Notes: generated from the letters alone by a model not told the origin. Shown: positions 44,414 through 54,396, counted from the first letter of the stretch. The stretch is DNA of 64,000 nt from Rhodococcus tukisamuensis NBRC 100609 (GCF_001894985.1 NZ_BCXG01000002.1:186001-250000); one strand, 5' to 3'. Numbers and translations are program-made.

Positions 44414-45196
44414 TCAGCGGAAGTACTCGCCCGCGTTCACGAATAGCGTCTGGCCGGTGAGCATCCGGGCCCGGTCGGAGGCGAAGAAGACCACCGAGTT
44501 GGCCACGTCGTCGTCGGCGGGAATCTCGCCGAGCGGCATGTTCTTGGTGATCTCGCCGATCACGGTCTCCTCGGGGACGTCGCGCTGCTTGGCGGACAGC
44601 GCGACGTACAGCTCGATCGGCGGGCCCCACATCCACGTCGGGACGACGGTGTTCACCCGGATCTTGTGCGGTCCGAGCTCCTTTGCCAGTGACCACATCG
44701 CCGCGTGCAACGCTCCCTTCGACGTGGCGTATGCGGACTGCGGCAGCTGCGGGTGGAACATCGCCTGCGAGCCGATCAGCACCACAGACCCGCCCCGCTT
44801 CTTCAGCTCCGGCAGCGCGGCCTGCGTCAGGGTGAGCGTGCCGATCACGTTGGCGTCGAGCATCGCCTTCCAGGCGTCGAGGTCGGCTCCCTCGAGCCCA
44901 CCGAAGACGTCCTCCTTCGCGGCAACGTTCACCAGGGCGTCCACCGACCCGAAGCGGTCGGCAGCCGTGCCGATCAGCCCCGCGCAGGCCTGTTTGTCGA
45001 GGATGTCGGTGACCGCGTACGCGACCCGCTCCCCGGTGGGGTCGATCTCATCGGCCACCGACTTCAGGTTCGCCTCGGTCCGCGCGCCGAGCACGACGTT
45101 CGCGCCGTCCCGGTACGCGGCCAGCGCGATCTCCCGCCCGAGTCCGTTGCCGACCCCCGAGACAACGACCGTCTTGCCATCCAACAGCTCCGCCAT
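44414..45196 (-). CDS. SDR family oxidoreductase
   Basis: This 260-residue classical short-chain dehydrogenase has the NAD(P) loop GVGNGLGREIALAA (residues 14-27), NVAAKED instead of the usual NNAG near 89, and the catalytic Ser/Tyr/Lys set in IGSQAMFHPQLPQSAYATSKGAL (near 140-162). It should oxidise or reduce an alcohol/ketone. The ATG has GGAGG 9-13 bases upstream. Its promoter region holds two identical-type TetR operators shared with the divergent regulator gene. Confidence 0.9.
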   Translation of the reverse strand: MAELLDGKTVVVSGVGNGLGREIALAAYRDGANVVLGARTEANLKSVADEIDPTGERVAYAVTDILDKQACAGLIGTAADRFGSVDALVNVAAKEDVFGGLEGADLDAWKAMLDANVIGTLTLTQAALPELKKRGGSVVLIGSQAMFHPQLPQSAYATSKGALHAAMWSLAKELGPHKIRVNTVVPTWMWGPPIELYVALSAKQRDVPEETVIGEITKNMPLGEIPADDDVANSVVFFASDRARMLTGQTLFVNAGEYFR

Positions 45197-45229
45197 GTCC
45201 AGCTTCCTCCGGTGTGATGCAGATCATTA

Positions 45230-45274
45230 CGTAACGTCGAGTTACGAATTTTTGCAACGTAACACCGCGTTACG
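45230..45274. promoter_or_regulatory. Two CGTAAC-N5-GTTACG operators between SDR and TetR genes
   Basis: CGTAAC-GTCGA-GTTACG (45230-45246) and CGTAAC-ACCGC-GTTACG (45258-45274) are perfect palindromes with unlike 5-base spacers, 28 bases apart centre to centre. The second overlaps TACGCT (45271-45276), a -10 element seven bases before the TetR ATG. They are almost certainly the binding sites of the adjacent TetR for both divergent promoters. Confidence 0.85.
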
Positions 45275-45283
45275 CTATTGACA

Positions 45284-45955
45284 ATGACTTCCGGCGAAGA
45301 GACGACAGGGACGGCCGCCGAGCGCAGGCGCGGGCGCCCGCGGAGCGCGGCGATCGACGACGCCGCGCTGGCCGCTGCGCGCGAACTGCTGGCCGAGGTC
45401 GGCTGGGACCAGACCACCATGGTGGCGATCGCCGATCGCGCCGGAGTCGGCAAGCCCGCCCTCTACCGGCGCTGGCCGTCCAAGACGCACCTGGTGTTCG
45501 AGGCGGTCTTCGGATGGGTCGACGAGGCCACCCCCGTCGCCGACGCGACGGACGCCGCGGACTGGATCCGACGCTCCTGCGCGTACTCCCTCGAACTCTT
45601 CGGCCGCCCCGAGGTGAAGGCCGCACTCCCCGGGCTGCTGGCGGCGTTCCGGGACCGCGCGGACCTGCTGACCACGCTGTGGACCGACTTCGGCGGCCCG
45701 GGCGTCGGGATGCTGGCCGACGTCCTCCGCGCGGACGAGAAGCGACACGAGGGCGAGGGCGAAGACGCGACCCTGGACGCACAGGCCACCATGCTGTTCA
45801 TCGTCGGCGGCGCCATGGTGCTGCGCCTGATGATGGCCGACGAGGACGCCGCCGGCGTCGTCGCCCGGATGCCGGACATCCTGCTCGGTGGCGTGGAACG
45901 GGCACAGCCCTCAGGCGGCGTTAAACGGGCACGGCCCTCACCCGACGAGGGGTGA
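45284..45955 (+). CDS. TetR family transcriptional regulator
   Basis: This 223-residue repressor has an Arg/Ala-rich N-terminus, the [24 protein letters not shown] (near residues 47-67) and a ligand domain with [29 protein letters not shown]. The ATG at 45284 follows TACGCT by seven bases, so it is leaderless, and that -10 sits inside one of its own two operators (autorepression). The divergent SDR/dehydrogenase genes are the likely targets. The last 22 residues come from an imperfect 24-27-bp duplication and run into the terminator hairpin. Confidence 0.9.
   Translation: MTSGEETTGTAAERRRGRPRSAAIDDAALAAARELLAEVGWDQTTMVAIADRAGVGKPALYRRWPSKTHLVFEAVFGWVDEATPVADATDAADWIRRSCAYSLELFGRPEVKAALPGLLAAFRDRADLLTTLWTDFGGPGVGMLADVLRADEKRHEGEGEDATLDAQATMLFIVGGAMVLRLMMADEDAAGVVARMPDILLGGVERAQPSGGVKRARPSPDEG
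45890..45940. repeat. Imperfect tandem duplication in the TetR C-terminal coding region
   Basis: A 24-base unit (45890-45913) is followed by a 27-base unit (45914-45940) sharing GGC, AACGGGCAC and GCCCTCA. Together they encode the repetitive tail [14 protein letters not shown], and the second copy feeds into the terminator stem. Confidence 0.6.
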
Positions 45956-45963
45956 GGGCCGTG
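45930..45963. terminator. 14-bp hairpin overlapping the TetR stop codon
   Basis: CACGGCCCTCACCC (45930-45943) pairs perfectly with GGGTGAGGGCCGTG (45950-45963) around a 6-base loop. The TetR stop codon lies inside the 3' arm. It probably serves both the TetR gene and the convergent oligopeptidase gene, whose stop is 21 bases away. Confidence 0.75.
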
Positions 45964-45983
45964 ACCGAGGCCGAAGCCGAGGG

Positions 45984-48152
45984 CTACGCGGCGCCGCAGG
46001 TGTCGAGCACCCAGGCGTACTCGAACGCGACCTCTTTCCACTTCTCGTAGCGGCCACTGACGCCGCCGTGACCGGCGCTCATCTCGGTCTTCAGCAGCAG
46101 CGGCGCGTCGCCGGTCTTGGTGGCCCGCAGCGCCGCAACCCACTTGGCGGGCTCGACGTAGAGCACCCGGGTGTCGTTGATGCTGGTGATCGCGAGGATC
46201 GCCGGGTAGTCCTGCGCGGTGACGTTCTCGTACGGCGAGTACGAGCGCATGTACTCGTAAACTTCCTTGTCCGCCAACGGGTTTCCCCACTCGTCCCATT
46301 CGATCACCGTCAGTGGCAGGGACGGGTCGAGGATCGAAGTGAGCGGGTCCACGAACGGCACGTTCGCGAGGATCCCGGCGAACAGTTCCGGCGCCAGGTT
46401 CGCCACCGCGCCCATCAACAGCCCGCCCGCGCTGCCGCCGTCCGCCACCAGCTGCGCGGGGGTGGTGCGGCCGGTGTCGATCAGGTGCCGCGCGCAGTCG
46501 ACGAAGTCGGTAAAGGTGTTCTTCTTCGTCAGCATCTTGCCGTTCTCGTACCAGTGCCGGCCCATCTCGCCGCCGCCGCGCACGTGCGCGACGACGAACA
46601 CCACGCCGCGGTCGAGCAGCGAGAGCCGCGCCACCGAGAAGCCGGGGTCCATGCTGGCCTCGTAGGAGCCGTAGCCGTAGAGCAGCAGCGGCGCGGGCCC
46701 GGCGGCGTCCCGATCCCCCGTCGCTGCGCTCGCCCCGTCCGCCTCGCCGCGCTTGCGCTGCACGATCGAGATCGGGATCTGGGTGCCGTCGGCCGCCTCC
46801 GCCCAGTCCCGGTGCTGTTCGTAGTCCGCGGGGTCGTACCCGCCCAGGACCGGCTGCGACTTGCGCAGCATCAGCTCACCGGTGGCCACGTCGTAGTCGT
46901 AGACGCGGCTGGGGGTGAGGAAGGAGGTGTAGCCGAGCCGCAGCAGGGGTCCGGTCCACTCCGGGTTGGAGCCCGCGCCCACGGAGTAGAGCTCCTCGTC
47001 GAACTCCAGCTCGTGCCGATCGCCGTAGCCGTCGGCCGCGAGCGGCCACACCGCCAGCCGGGTCAGGGCCTCGCGCCGGTAGCTGAGTACCAGGTGCCCG
47101 GCGAACGCCTCGACCTCCTCGAGCCGGACGTCCTCGTCGTGCGGGAGCAACGTCCGCTGGTCCGTGGGATCGGCCACCGGCGCGTCGACCAGGGTGAAGT
47201 TCTCCGCCTTCACCCCGTCCACGACGCCGTTGTGCAGGATCAGGAAGCGGTCCTGGCCGGCCACGACGGCATGCTCGACGCTGTACTCGACGCCGTCCTC
47301 GCGGGGCAGCACCACCCGGAATTCGCCCTCGGGCGTCGCCGACTCCAGGCACAGGATCTCCGAGGTGATCTTGGAGCCGACCCAGATCATCAGGTACTTC
47401 TCGCTGCGGGTGGAGCCGCAGCCCACCCAGAACCGCTCGTCCGGCTCGTGGAAGACCTTGACGTCGTCGGCAGGCGCGGTGCCGAGCCGGTGCCGCCACA
47501 CGGTGTCGGGGCGCCACGCGTCGTCGACGGTGAGGTAGAAGACGTGCTGGTCGTCCACCGACCAGGTCACTCCCGGCGCGGTCCCGGGGATCTCGTCGAC
47601 CAGCAGCTCGCCGGTGCGCAGGTCCTTGAACCGCAGCGTGTACCGCTCGTCGCCCGCGGTGTCGACGGAGTAGGCGAGCAGGTTGCCGTCGAGGGTTACG
47701 GAGAAGGCACCCAGGGAGAAGAACGCGTGCCCCTCGGCCAGCACGTTGCCGTCGAGGAGGACCTGCTCACCCGGGATGTCGGTGTCGGCGGACAGCACCG
47801 GCGGGGTCCAGTCGTCCGGCCCGGTGATCGGGCACCGGCACTGCACGCCGTACTGCTTGCCCTCGAAGCTGCGCGAGTAGTACCACCACTGCCCCATCCG
47901 GGACGGCACCGACAGGTCGGTCTCCTGGGTGCGGGACTTGATCTCCTGGAAGATCGCGTCCCGCAGCGGCGCCAGGTGCTCTGTGTGCGCGTCGGTGTAG
48001 GCGTTCTCCGCCTCCAGGTACGCGAGGACCTCCGGGGACTCCTTGTCCCGCAGCCACTCGTAGTTGTCGACGAAGGTCTCGCCGTGGTGGGTGCGTTCGA
48101 GGGGAACCTTCTTGGCCACCGGAGCGGTGACCGGGGAGACGGACGAAGTCAT
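45984..48152 (-). CDS. ptrB: Oligopeptidase B (prolyl oligopeptidase family)
   Basis: This 722-residue S9 serine peptidase cleaves short peptides after basic residues. An N-terminal beta-propeller (about 70-420) gates a C-terminal alpha/beta-hydrolase with Ser near 573 in [12 protein letters not shown], Asp near 660 in SINDTRV and His near 693 in [10 protein letters not shown]; the [10 protein letters not shown] region confirms oligopeptidase B. There is no signal peptide. ATG 48152 follows TAGGGT by seven bases, pointing to a leaderless mRNA. Both the -10 and the start codon lie in a perfect hairpin shared with the end of purC. In M. tuberculosis this gene is split in two (ptrBa/ptrBb); here it is intact. 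Confidence 0.93.
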   Translation of the reverse strand: MTSSVSPVTAPVAKKVPLERTHHGETFVDNYEWLRDKESPEVLAYLEAENAYTDAHTEHLAPLRDAIFQEIKSRTQETDLSVPSRMGQWWYYSRSFEGKQYGVQCRCPITGPDDWTPPVLSADTDIPGEQVLLDGNVLAEGHAFFSLGAFSVTLDGNLLAYSVDTAGDERYTLRFKDLRTGELLVDEIPGTAPGVTWSVDDQHVFYLTVDDAWRPDTVWRHRLGTAPADDVKVFHEPDERFWVGCGSTRSEKYLMIWVGSKITSEILCLESATPEGEFRVVLPREDGVEYSVEHAVVAGQDRFLILHNGVVDGVKAENFTLVDAPVADPTDQRTLLPHDEDVRLEEVEAFAGHLVLSYRREALTRLAVWPLAADGYGDRHELEFDEELYSVGAGSNPEWTGPLLRLGYTSFLTPSRVYDYDVATGELMLRKSQPVLGGYDPADYEQHRDWAEAADGTQIPISIVQRKRGEADGASAATGDRDAAGPAPLLLYGYGSYEASMDPGFSVARLSLLDRGVVFVVAHVRGGGEMGRHWYENGKMLTKKNTFTDFVDCARHLIDTGRTTPAQLVADGGSAGGLLMGAVANLAPELFAGILANVPFVDPLTSILDPSLPLTVIEWDEWGNPLADKEVYEYMRSYSPYENVTAQDYPAILAITSINDTRVLYVEPAKWVAALRATKTGDAPLLLKTEMSAGHGGVSGRYEKWKEVAFEYAWVLDTCGAA

Positions 48153-48179
48153 GGCGCCCACCCTATGCGGTGGGCGCCA
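48152..48179 (-). other. 11-bp hairpin overlapping purC 3' flank and ptrB promoter/start
   Basis: TGGCGCCCACC (48152-48162) pairs with GGTGGGCGCCA (48169-48179). On the minus strand it starts 10 bases after the purC stop, so it can act as purC's terminator, but its 3' arm also contains the TAGGGT -10 (48160-48165 in part) and the ptrB start codon. Confidence 0.6.
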
Positions 48180-48188
48180 CGACGTGAG

Positions 48189-49070
48189 TCAGACCCAGTC
48201 GGCGAAGGACAGCCCGGAGATCCGCTCGTAGGCCTCGATGTAGCGCGCCCGGGTGGCCTCGACGATCTCGTCCGGCAGCGGGGGCGGCGGCGTGTCGCCC
48301 GCCCGGTCCCATCCAGACTCGGCGCTGGTCAGCCAGTTGCGGACGAACTGCTTGTCGAAGCTCGGCTGCACCCGGCCCGGCTCGTAGCCCTCGGCCGGCC
48401 AGTACCGCGACGAGTCCGGGGTGAGCACCTCGTCGGCGAGGACCAGGTTTCCGTCGGCGTCGAGACCGAACTCGAACTTGGTGTCGGCCAAGATGATTCC
48501 GCGGTCGGCGGCGAAGCTGGCGGCCCGGAAGTAGATCTCGAGGGTGTCCTCGCGAAGCTTGACGGCGAGGTCCTGCCCGAGCTGCTCGACGACGGTCGCG
48601 AAGTCCACGTTCTCGTCGTGCTCACCCATCACGGCCTTGGTGGCCGGGGTGAAGATCGGCTCGGGCAACTGGCTCGCCTCGACGAGGCCGTCGGGCAGCT
48701 GGACGCCGCACACGGCGCCGGTGCGCTGGTAGTCGGCCAGTCCGGAGCCGGTGAGGTAGCCGCGGGCCACGCACTCGACGGGCACCATGTCCAGCTTCCG
48801 CACCACCAGCGCGCGGCCGAGCACCTCCGCCGGGATCCGCTCGTCGTCCGGGGGTCCGGCCAGGTGGTTGTAGCCGCCGAGCTCGTTGAAGAAGAACACG
48901 CTCATCGCGGTGAGCACGCGCCCCTTGTCCGGGATCGGCGTGTCGAGCACGTGGTCGTAGGCCGAGATCCGGTCGCTCGCGACGAGCAACAGGTGCTCGT
49001 CGTCGATCGTGTAGAGATCGCGGACCTTGCCGCCGGCCAGGTGGGCGTAGTCGGAAAGTGAAGGGCGCAC
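48189..49070 (-). CDS. purC: Phosphoribosylaminoimidazole-succinocarboxamide synthase
   Basis: PurC (SAICAR synthase, 293 residues) joins aspartate to CAIR with ATP. Landmarks are [28 protein letters not shown] at the start, [22 protein letters not shown] near 88 and [12 protein letters not shown] near 191, followed by [14 protein letters not shown]. The GTG at 49070 lies 8 bases after TAGGGT and has no ribosome site, so it may be leaderless. It is transcribed towards ptrB, with a hairpin between them. Confidence 0.95.
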   Translation of the reverse strand: MRPSLSDYAHLAGGKVRDLYTIDDEHLLLVASDRISAYDHVLDTPIPDKGRVLTAMSVFFFNELGGYNHLAGPPDDERIPAEVLGRALVVRKLDMVPVECVARGYLTGSGLADYQRTGAVCGVQLPDGLVEASQLPEPIFTPATKAVMGEHDENVDFATVVEQLGQDLAVKLREDTLEIYFRAASFAADRGIILADTKFEFGLDADGNLVLADEVLTPDSSRYWPAEGYEPGRVQPSFDKQFVRNWLTSAESGWDRAGDTPPPPLPDEIVEATRARYIEAYERISGLSFADWV

Positions 49071-49234
49071 GTCGAGTAACCCTATCGGGTGTGCCACCCA
49101 CCCGACAGTGCCGCCGCCCGCCGCCCCGGGACCGGCGGCCGAATGTGCCCCGCGCCACGCCGACGCCGGGGCCATCCAGTCGCCGCGACGTAGCGTGATA
49201 CACAATCGAGTCCTTCCGAGGACAAGGGCACGCG

Positions 49235-50656
49235 ATGACAACCGAGGTGGTGGACAGGCGCAGCATCGGACTGCGCTCGGATCGCGGGCCGGTCCTGCTC
49301 TCGCTGATGCTCACCACGGCCCTGGTCGCGCTGGACTCCACCATCATCGCGACCGCGGTGCTCACCATCGTCGACGACCTCGGCGGCTTCACCGCGTTCC
49401 CGTGGCTGTTCTCGATCTACCTGCTCGCGCAGGCCGTCTCGACGCCGATCTACGGCAAGCTCGCCGACCTGTTCGGCCGCAAGCCGGTCATGCTGTGGGG
49501 CATCGGAGTCTTCTGCGTCGGCTCGGTGCTGTGCGCGAGCGCATGGTCGATGCCGGCGCTGATCGCGTTCCGCGCCGTGCAGGGCCTCGGCGCGGGAGCG
49601 GTGCAGCCGATGGGCCTGACCATCGCCGGCGACATCTACACGCTCGCCGAGCGGGCGAAGGCGCAGGCGTACCTGGCCAGCGTCTGGGGAATGTCCGCGG
49701 TGGTCGGCCCCACCCTCGGCGGGCTGTTCTCGGAGTACCTCTCCTGGCGCTGGATCTTCTGGGTCAACGTGCCGCTGTGCGCACTGGCCGCGGTGATGCT
49801 GATCCGCAACTTCGTCGAACCGCCGCGGACCCGGAACCGGCCCCGCATCGACTACCTGGGCGCCACCTTGCTCAGCGTCGGCGCCGCGCTGCTGATCCTG
49901 GGCCTGCTCGAGGGCGGGCAAGCCTGGGCGTGGGGCTCCCCGGTCGGATTCGGGGTGTTCGCCGTCGCCGCCGTCTCGCTGGCACTGTTCGTCCTGGTCG
50001 AGTCCCGCGCCAAGGATCCGGTCCTGCCGCTGTGGGTGCTGACCAGCCGGGTGCTGGTGGCGAGCAGCCTGGTCGCGGTGAGCATCGGCGCCATCGTGAT
50101 GGGACTGGCCTCCTACGTGCCGGCGTTCGCGCAGGGTGTGCTCGGCACCGGCGCCCTCGTCGGGGGGTTCGCACTGGCCGCCCTCACCGTCGGCTGGCCG
50201 GTCTCCGCGGCGCTGGCCGGCCGGCTGTACCTGCGGCTGGGCTTCCGCTCCACCGCGCTCGTGGGCGGCGCCCTGACCCTGATCGGCACGGCGGCCACCA
50301 CGCAACTCGGGACCGGGTCGCAGGTGTGGCACGTGGCGGCCGCATGCTTCGTGACCGGCGCCGGTCTGGGGTTGGCCGCGGCCCCCACCCTGATCGCCTC
50401 GCAGACGAGCGTGGACTGGGAGCAGCGGGGCGTGGTGACGGCCACCAACATGTTCGCGCGCTCGCTGGGCAGCGCCGTGGGGGTCGCGATCTTCGGCGCC
50501 CTCGCCAACGGCCGCCTCGGCGGGGCCCAGGATCCGTCGGCCGCGGAGCTGTCCTCGGCCCTGGATCCCGTGTTCCTGGCGGTGACGGTGGCCGCGGCGG
50601 CGGTGCTGGCCGCGGCGGCGTTCATGCCGGGCCGCACCACAACCGACGGTCGCTGA
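49235..50656 (+). CDS. MFS drug/proton antiporter (DHA2, EmrB/QacA type)
   Basis: This 473-residue transporter has about 14 predicted membrane spans. Motif [16 protein letters not shown] is near residue 72, and the antiporter motif C region [29 protein letters not shown] near 152 identifies the DHA2 drug/proton antiporter group (M. tuberculosis Rv0783c, EmrB). It would export toxic compounds or metabolites using the proton gradient. The ATG has GAGGACAAGG upstream. It is divergent from purC and probably co-transcribed with the SelT-like gene 49 bases downstream. Confidence 0.92.
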   Translation: MTTEVVDRRSIGLRSDRGPVLLSLMLTTALVALDSTIIATAVLTIVDDLGGFTAFPWLFSIYLLAQAVSTPIYGKLADLFGRKPVMLWGIGVFCVGSVLCASAWSMPALIAFRAVQGLGAGAVQPMGLTIAGDIYTLAERAKAQAYLASVWGMSAVVGPTLGGLFSEYLSWRWIFWVNVPLCALAAVMLIRNFVEPPRTRNRPRIDYLGATLLSVGAALLILGLLEGGQAWAWGSPVGFGVFAVAAVSLALFVLVESRAKDPVLPLWVLTSRVLVASSLVAVSIGAIVMGLASYVPAFAQGVLGTGALVGGFALAALTVGWPVSAALAGRLYLRLGFRSTALVGGALTLIGTAATTQLGTGSQVWHVAAACFVTGAGLGLAAAPTLIASQTSVDWEQRGVVTATNMFARSLGSAVGVAIFGALANGRLGGAQDPSAAELSSALDPVFLAVTVAAAAVLAAAAFMPGRTTTDGR

Positions 50657-50705
50657 GCCAGACACTCGCCGAGCCTGGCCGGGCCGGGTTTGGCAGGCTG
50701 AGGCG

Positions 50706-50987
50706 ATGAGCTCCCCTCGCGTCACCATCACCTACTGCACCCAGTGCAACTGGCTGCTCCGCGCCGGCTGGATGGCCCAGGAGCTGCTGCAGACGTTCGC
50801 GGCCGAGCTCGGCGAGGTGGCGCTGGTCCCCGGAACCGGCGGCATCTTCCAGATCGAGGCCGACGGGCAGTTGCTGTGGGACCGGGCCCGCGACGGCGGT
50901 TTCCCGGACATCGTGGCGCTGAAGAGGCTGGTACGCGACGCCGTCGCGCCGGACCGGGACCTCGGGCACGCGGACCGGTCGCGCTGA
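50706..50987 (+). CDS. SelT/SelW/SelH-family thioredoxin-fold protein (Cys form)
   Basis: This 93-residue protein has the redox motif CTQC (Cys11, Cys14) after a first strand VTITY, then LLQTFAAELGEVALVPGTGGIFQI and a conserved DGGFPDIVALKRLVRD. That is the Rdx/SelW fold, with Cys in place of selenocysteine. It probably acts in thiol redox chemistry; partners are unknown. It follows the MFS gene by 49 bases. Confidence 0.85.
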   Translation: MSSPRVTITYCTQCNWLLRAGWMAQELLQTFAAELGEVALVPGTGGIFQIEADGQLLWDRARDGGFPDIVALKRLVRDAVAPDRDLGHADRSR

Positions 50988-51168
50988 CACCCTGGTCTGC
51001 ACGCCGGCACCCGGGCCTTGACTGGGCCCGCGGAGGCGACAAGTGTTGACGGCTAGGGGGGAACGGCGGCGCTGATGCCGCCGAACGGCTCACCGCCACT
51101 TCACGGTCGGCCCCGAACACCTCACATGCGATGACTTGAGCCGTGCCACCACACGATCGAGGTGCGCC

Positions 51169-52584
51169 ATGACCGCCAATCCGAGCACCGTCACCGGCAC
51201 CGTCGACACCGATGCCGCGATCCCCGAGATCGTCGGGTCGCTGCGCACGACGTACGCCTCGGGCCGCACCAGACCCGCGACGTGGCGGATCGAGCAACTG
51301 CGCGGCATCGAGCGACTGCTGGCCGAACGAGAGGACGAGATCGCCGACGCCCTCGCCGAGGATCACGGGCGCGACGCCTTCGAGGCCTGGATGACCGACA
51401 TCCTCTCCACCAAGCTCGAGGCCGCGTACGCACGCAAACGGGTGCGCCGGTGGATGCGCAGCCGGCCACGGCCGCTGCCGCTGCACCAGATGCCCGCACT
51501 GGGATGGGTGCAGTACGAGCCGCTCGGGGTGGTGCTCGTCATCGGGGCCTGGAACGGTCCACTGACGGTCACCCTGGGACCGCTGGTCGCCGCCGTGTCG
51601 GCGGGCAACTGCGCAGTCGTCAAGCCGTCGGAGCTGGCCCCCGCGACCTCGCGCCTGCTGGCCCGACTGCTCCCTGAGTACCTCGACGCCGACGCCGTCA
51701 CCGTGGTCGAGGGCGACGGGCACACCACCCAGACGCTGCTCGCCCAGGGCTTCGACCACGTGTTCTTCACCGGCGGCACCGAGATCGGCCGGAAGATCCT
51801 GGCCGGGGCCGCGCCCCACCTGACGCCGGTGACCCTCGAACTCGGTGGCAAGAGCCCGGCGATCGTCATGCGGGACGCGGACCTCGCCGTCACCGCCCGC
51901 CGCATCGCGGGGACGAAGGTACTCATCTCCGGCCAGGCCTGCATCGCGGCGGACTACGTGCTGGCCGAGCGTGCCGTCCGGGACGAGCTGGTCGAGCGAA
52001 TAGTCCACAGTCTCAACGAGTTCCGGGCAGACGAAACTCAGCCGGGCGTGCGCATTGTCAACGAGCGCCAGTTCGACAGGTTGGCCGGGTACCTCGCGAG
52101 CACCGAGGCCACCGTCGCGCTCGGGGGCGGCACCGATCGGGCTTCGCTGACGATCGAGCCCACCGTGCTGGTGGACCCTGATCCCGGCGAGGCGGTGATG
52201 CGGGAGGAGATATTCGGGCCGATCCTGCCGGTGCTCGCCGTCGACTCGCTGGACGAGGCGATCGCGTTCGTCAACGCGCGGCCGAAACCCCTGGCCGCCT
52301 ACGTCTTCACGAGGTCGGCGCGGACTCGCCGTCGGGTGCTGTCCGAGATCAGCTCCGGAGGAGCGGTGGTCAATCACGTGACCTTGCAGTATCTGGTGCC
52401 GCAGCTCCCGTTCGGCGGTGTCGGGAACAGCGGCATGGGGCAATTCCATGGCAGGTGGGGATTCGAGGCCCTCAGCCACCGAAAGGCCGTGCTAGTCAAG
52501 CCGTTCAAGCCCGATCCCCGGTTCGCGTACCCGCCCTACACCGACCGGGCGGTCAAGCTGATCCGACGGATGTACCGGTCCTGA
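51169..52584 (+). CDS. Aldehyde dehydrogenase (ALDH3-like)
   Basis: This 471-residue NAD(P)-dependent enzyme oxidises aldehydes to acids. The general base Glu near 224 is in LELGGKSP, the nucleophile Cys near 259 in SGQACIA, and FFTGGTEIGRKI near 203 marks the cofactor-binding strand; length and the FGGVGNSGMGQFHGRWGFEALSH tail fit ALDH3. The ATG at 51169 has GAGGTGC upstream. It lies 30 bases before an acyl-CoA synthetase gene, so the two likely convert a fatty aldehyde to an acyl-CoA. The 180-base gap upstream holds a weak hairpin (51064-51083). Confidence 0.92.
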   Translation: MTANPSTVTGTVDTDAAIPEIVGSLRTTYASGRTRPATWRIEQLRGIERLLAEREDEIADALAEDHGRDAFEAWMTDILSTKLEAAYARKRVRRWMRSRPRPLPLHQMPALGWVQYEPLGVVLVIGAWNGPLTVTLGPLVAAVSAGNCAVVKPSELAPATSRLLARLLPEYLDADAVTVVEGDGHTTQTLLAQGFDHVFFTGGTEIGRKILAGAAPHLTPVTLELGGKSPAIVMRDADLAVTARRIAGTKVLISGQACIAADYVLAERAVRDELVERIVHSLNEFRADETQPGVRIVNERQFDRLAGYLASTEATVALGGGTDRASLTIEPTVLVDPDPGEAVMREEIFGPILPVLAVDSLDEAIAFVNARPKPLAAYVFTRSARTRRRVLSEISSGGAVVNHVTLQYLVPQLPFGGVGNSGMGQFHGRWGFEALSHRKAVLVKPFKPDPRFAYPPYTDRAVKLIRRMYRS

Positions 52585-52614
52585 GGCGACCGACGCCCCC
52601 CGAGGAGGCTCACG

Positions 52615-54396
52615 ATGACCACCAGCAACGCGTCACCCCGGACCCTGTGCGAGGCCTTTCAGGCCACGGTCGCTCGAAAACCCGACGCCGTCGCCCTCCG
52701 CACCCCCGGCGACGCCGTTGTGATCACCTGGCGCCAGTACGGCGAAAGGGTCCGCCGCATAGCCGCGGGCCTGGCCAAACTCGGTGTCCGCCACGGCGAC
52801 ACCGTCGGCATCATGCTGACCAACCGGCCCGAGTTCCACCTGGTCGACACCGGTGCCCTGCACGCGGGCGCCACCCCGTTCTCCGTGTACAACACGCTCG
52901 CCCCCGAGCAGTTGAACTACGTCCTGGGCAATGCCGGGAACCGAATCATGGTCTGCGAGGAGCAGTTCCTGCCGGTGATACGCAAGGCGGTCGAGGGCAC
53001 CGCGGTCGAGCACATCGTCTGCGTGGACGCGGACGCGGAGGGCACGACGAGCCTGCGGGATCTCGAGGCGAACGGCGACCCGGACTTCGACTTCGAGGCG
53101 TCTTGGCGGGCAGTGGATCCCGGCGACCTGCTCACCATCGTCTACACCTCGGGCACCACGGGGCCACCGAAGGGGGTCGAACTGACACACGCAAACCTGC
53201 TCGCTGCCCGGGATGCGGTCATCGAGTTCGTCTCGGACCGACCGGATCACCGGATCGTCTCGTACCTTCCGGATGCGCACATCGCGAACCGGGCGATCGC
53301 GCACTACCTCGCCGCATTTGTCGCGGCGCAGGTCACCACCCTGGCGGACATCAAGCAGGCGATCACCGTGCTGCCGGAGGTCCGCCCGACGATCTTCCTC
53401 GCCGTGCCGCAGGTCTGGTACAAGGTCAAGGCCGCGATCGAACTGGCGCTCGCAGAGGAGTCGAGCCCGATCAAGAGGAAGCTCGCGCACTGGGCGATCG
53501 ACATCGGGAAGCGGAAGGCACGTCTCGAATCCGACGGCGCACCCCTGCCGCGGCGGCTGCTGGTCGAGCATTCGCTCGCGGACCGACTGGTCCTCGGCGC
53601 GGTCCGGAAGAAGCTGGGGCTCGATCAGGTGCGATTCGCGGTGACGGGCGCGGCCCCGATCTCACCGGACGTGCTGGAGTTCGTCCTGGGTCTCGGCATC
53701 CCGTGCTCCGAGGTCTGGAGCATGACCGAGACGAGCGCCGCCGCGACGATCAACCCCCCGGATTCCTTCCGGATCGGCAGCGTCGGGAAGGTTGTCCGCG
53801 GTGCGAAGCTCAGGCTGGCCGAGGACGGCGAGCTCCTGGTCTCCGGTCCGATGGTGATGAAGGGCTACCGGGGCGACCCCGCCAAGACCGCCGAGGCCAT
53901 CGACGCCGACGGCTGGCTGCACACCGGCGACATCGGGACCGTCGACGCGGACGGCTATGTCCGGATCATGGACCGCAAGAAGGAACTGATCATCAACGCC
54001 GCGGGCAAGAACATGTCGCCGTCGAACATCGAGGGCGCCCTCCGCGCGGCCAGCCCGCTGATCGGCGGCGCGGCGGTGATCGGGAACGACCGCCCCTACG
54101 TCGTCGCCCTGCTGACGCTGGACCCCGATGCCGCGGCCGCCTTCGCGACCCGCAACGGCATCCACAACGGCTCGCCCGGGGACCTCGCGTCGAACCCCTT
54201 GGTGCGTGCGGAGATCGACCGCGCCGTCGCGGCCGCCAACGCGAAACTCTCCCGCGTCGAGCAGGTCAAGAAGTTCAACCTGCTGCCGGCGATCTGGGAG
54301 CCGGGCGGCGACGAGTTCACCCCGACGATGAAGCTGCGGCGCAAGCCCATCGACGCCAAGTACGCCCGCGAGATCGAGGCGTTGTACGCGGGCTGA
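52615..54396 (+). CDS. Long-chain fatty acyl-CoA synthetase (AMP-forming)
   Basis: This 593-residue adenylate-forming enzyme activates a carboxylic acid to its CoA thioester. The P-loop motif VYTSGTTGPPKGVELTH is near residue 178, the A5 motif WSMTETSAAATINPP near 370, the hinge DGWLHTGDIGTVDADGYVRIMDRKKELI near 435-460, and the catalytic Lys near the C-terminus in PTMKLRRKPIDAKY. GGAGG lies 7-11 bases upstream of the ATG. It is paired with the aldehyde dehydrogenase gene, which fits processing of alkane- or alcohol-derived fatty aldehydes. Confidence 0.94.
   Translation: MTTSNASPRTLCEAFQATVARKPDAVALRTPGDAVVITWRQYGERVRRIAAGLAKLGVRHGDTVGIMLTNRPEFHLVDTGALHAGATPFSVYNTLAPEQLNYVLGNAGNRIMVCEEQFLPVIRKAVEGTAVEHIVCVDADAEGTTSLRDLEANGDPDFDFEASWRAVDPGDLLTIVYTSGTTGPPKGVELTHANLLAARDAVIEFVSDRPDHRIVSYLPDAHIANRAIAHYLAAFVAAQVTTLADIKQAITVLPEVRPTIFLAVPQVWYKVKAAIELALAEESSPIKRKLAHWAIDIGKRKARLESDGAPLPRRLLVEHSLADRLVLGAVRKKLGLDQVRFAVTGAAPISPDVLEFVLGLGIPCSEVWSMTETSAAATINPPDSFRIGSVGKVVRGAKLRLAEDGELLVSGPMVMKGYRGDPAKTAEAIDADGWLHTGDIGTVDADGYVRIMDRKKELIINAAGKNMSPSNIEGALRAASPLIGGAAVIGNDRPYVVALLTLDPDAAAAFATRNGIHNGSPGDLASNPLVRAEIDRAVAAANAKLSRVEQVKKFNLLPAIWEPGGDEFTPTMKLRRKPIDAKYAREIEALYAG

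Noticed and set aside
45888-49061. 1057-codon open frame on the plus strand opposite ptrB and purC
   Set aside because: Same antisense artefact; the product is low-complexity Arg/Gly/Val/His-rich and spans two unrelated genes.
38942-50987. Possible selenocysteine use in the glutathione peroxidase and SelT-like genes
   Set aside because: Both active sites use ordinary TGC cysteine codons and no in-frame TGA or SECIS-like element is involved.
51064-51083. Hairpin CGGCGGC/GCCGCCG with nearby TTGACT and TTGACG hexamers upstream of the aldehyde dehydrogenase gene
   Set aside because: The stem is only 7 bp without a U-run, and neither hexamer has a TANNNT at proper spacing; too weak to call.
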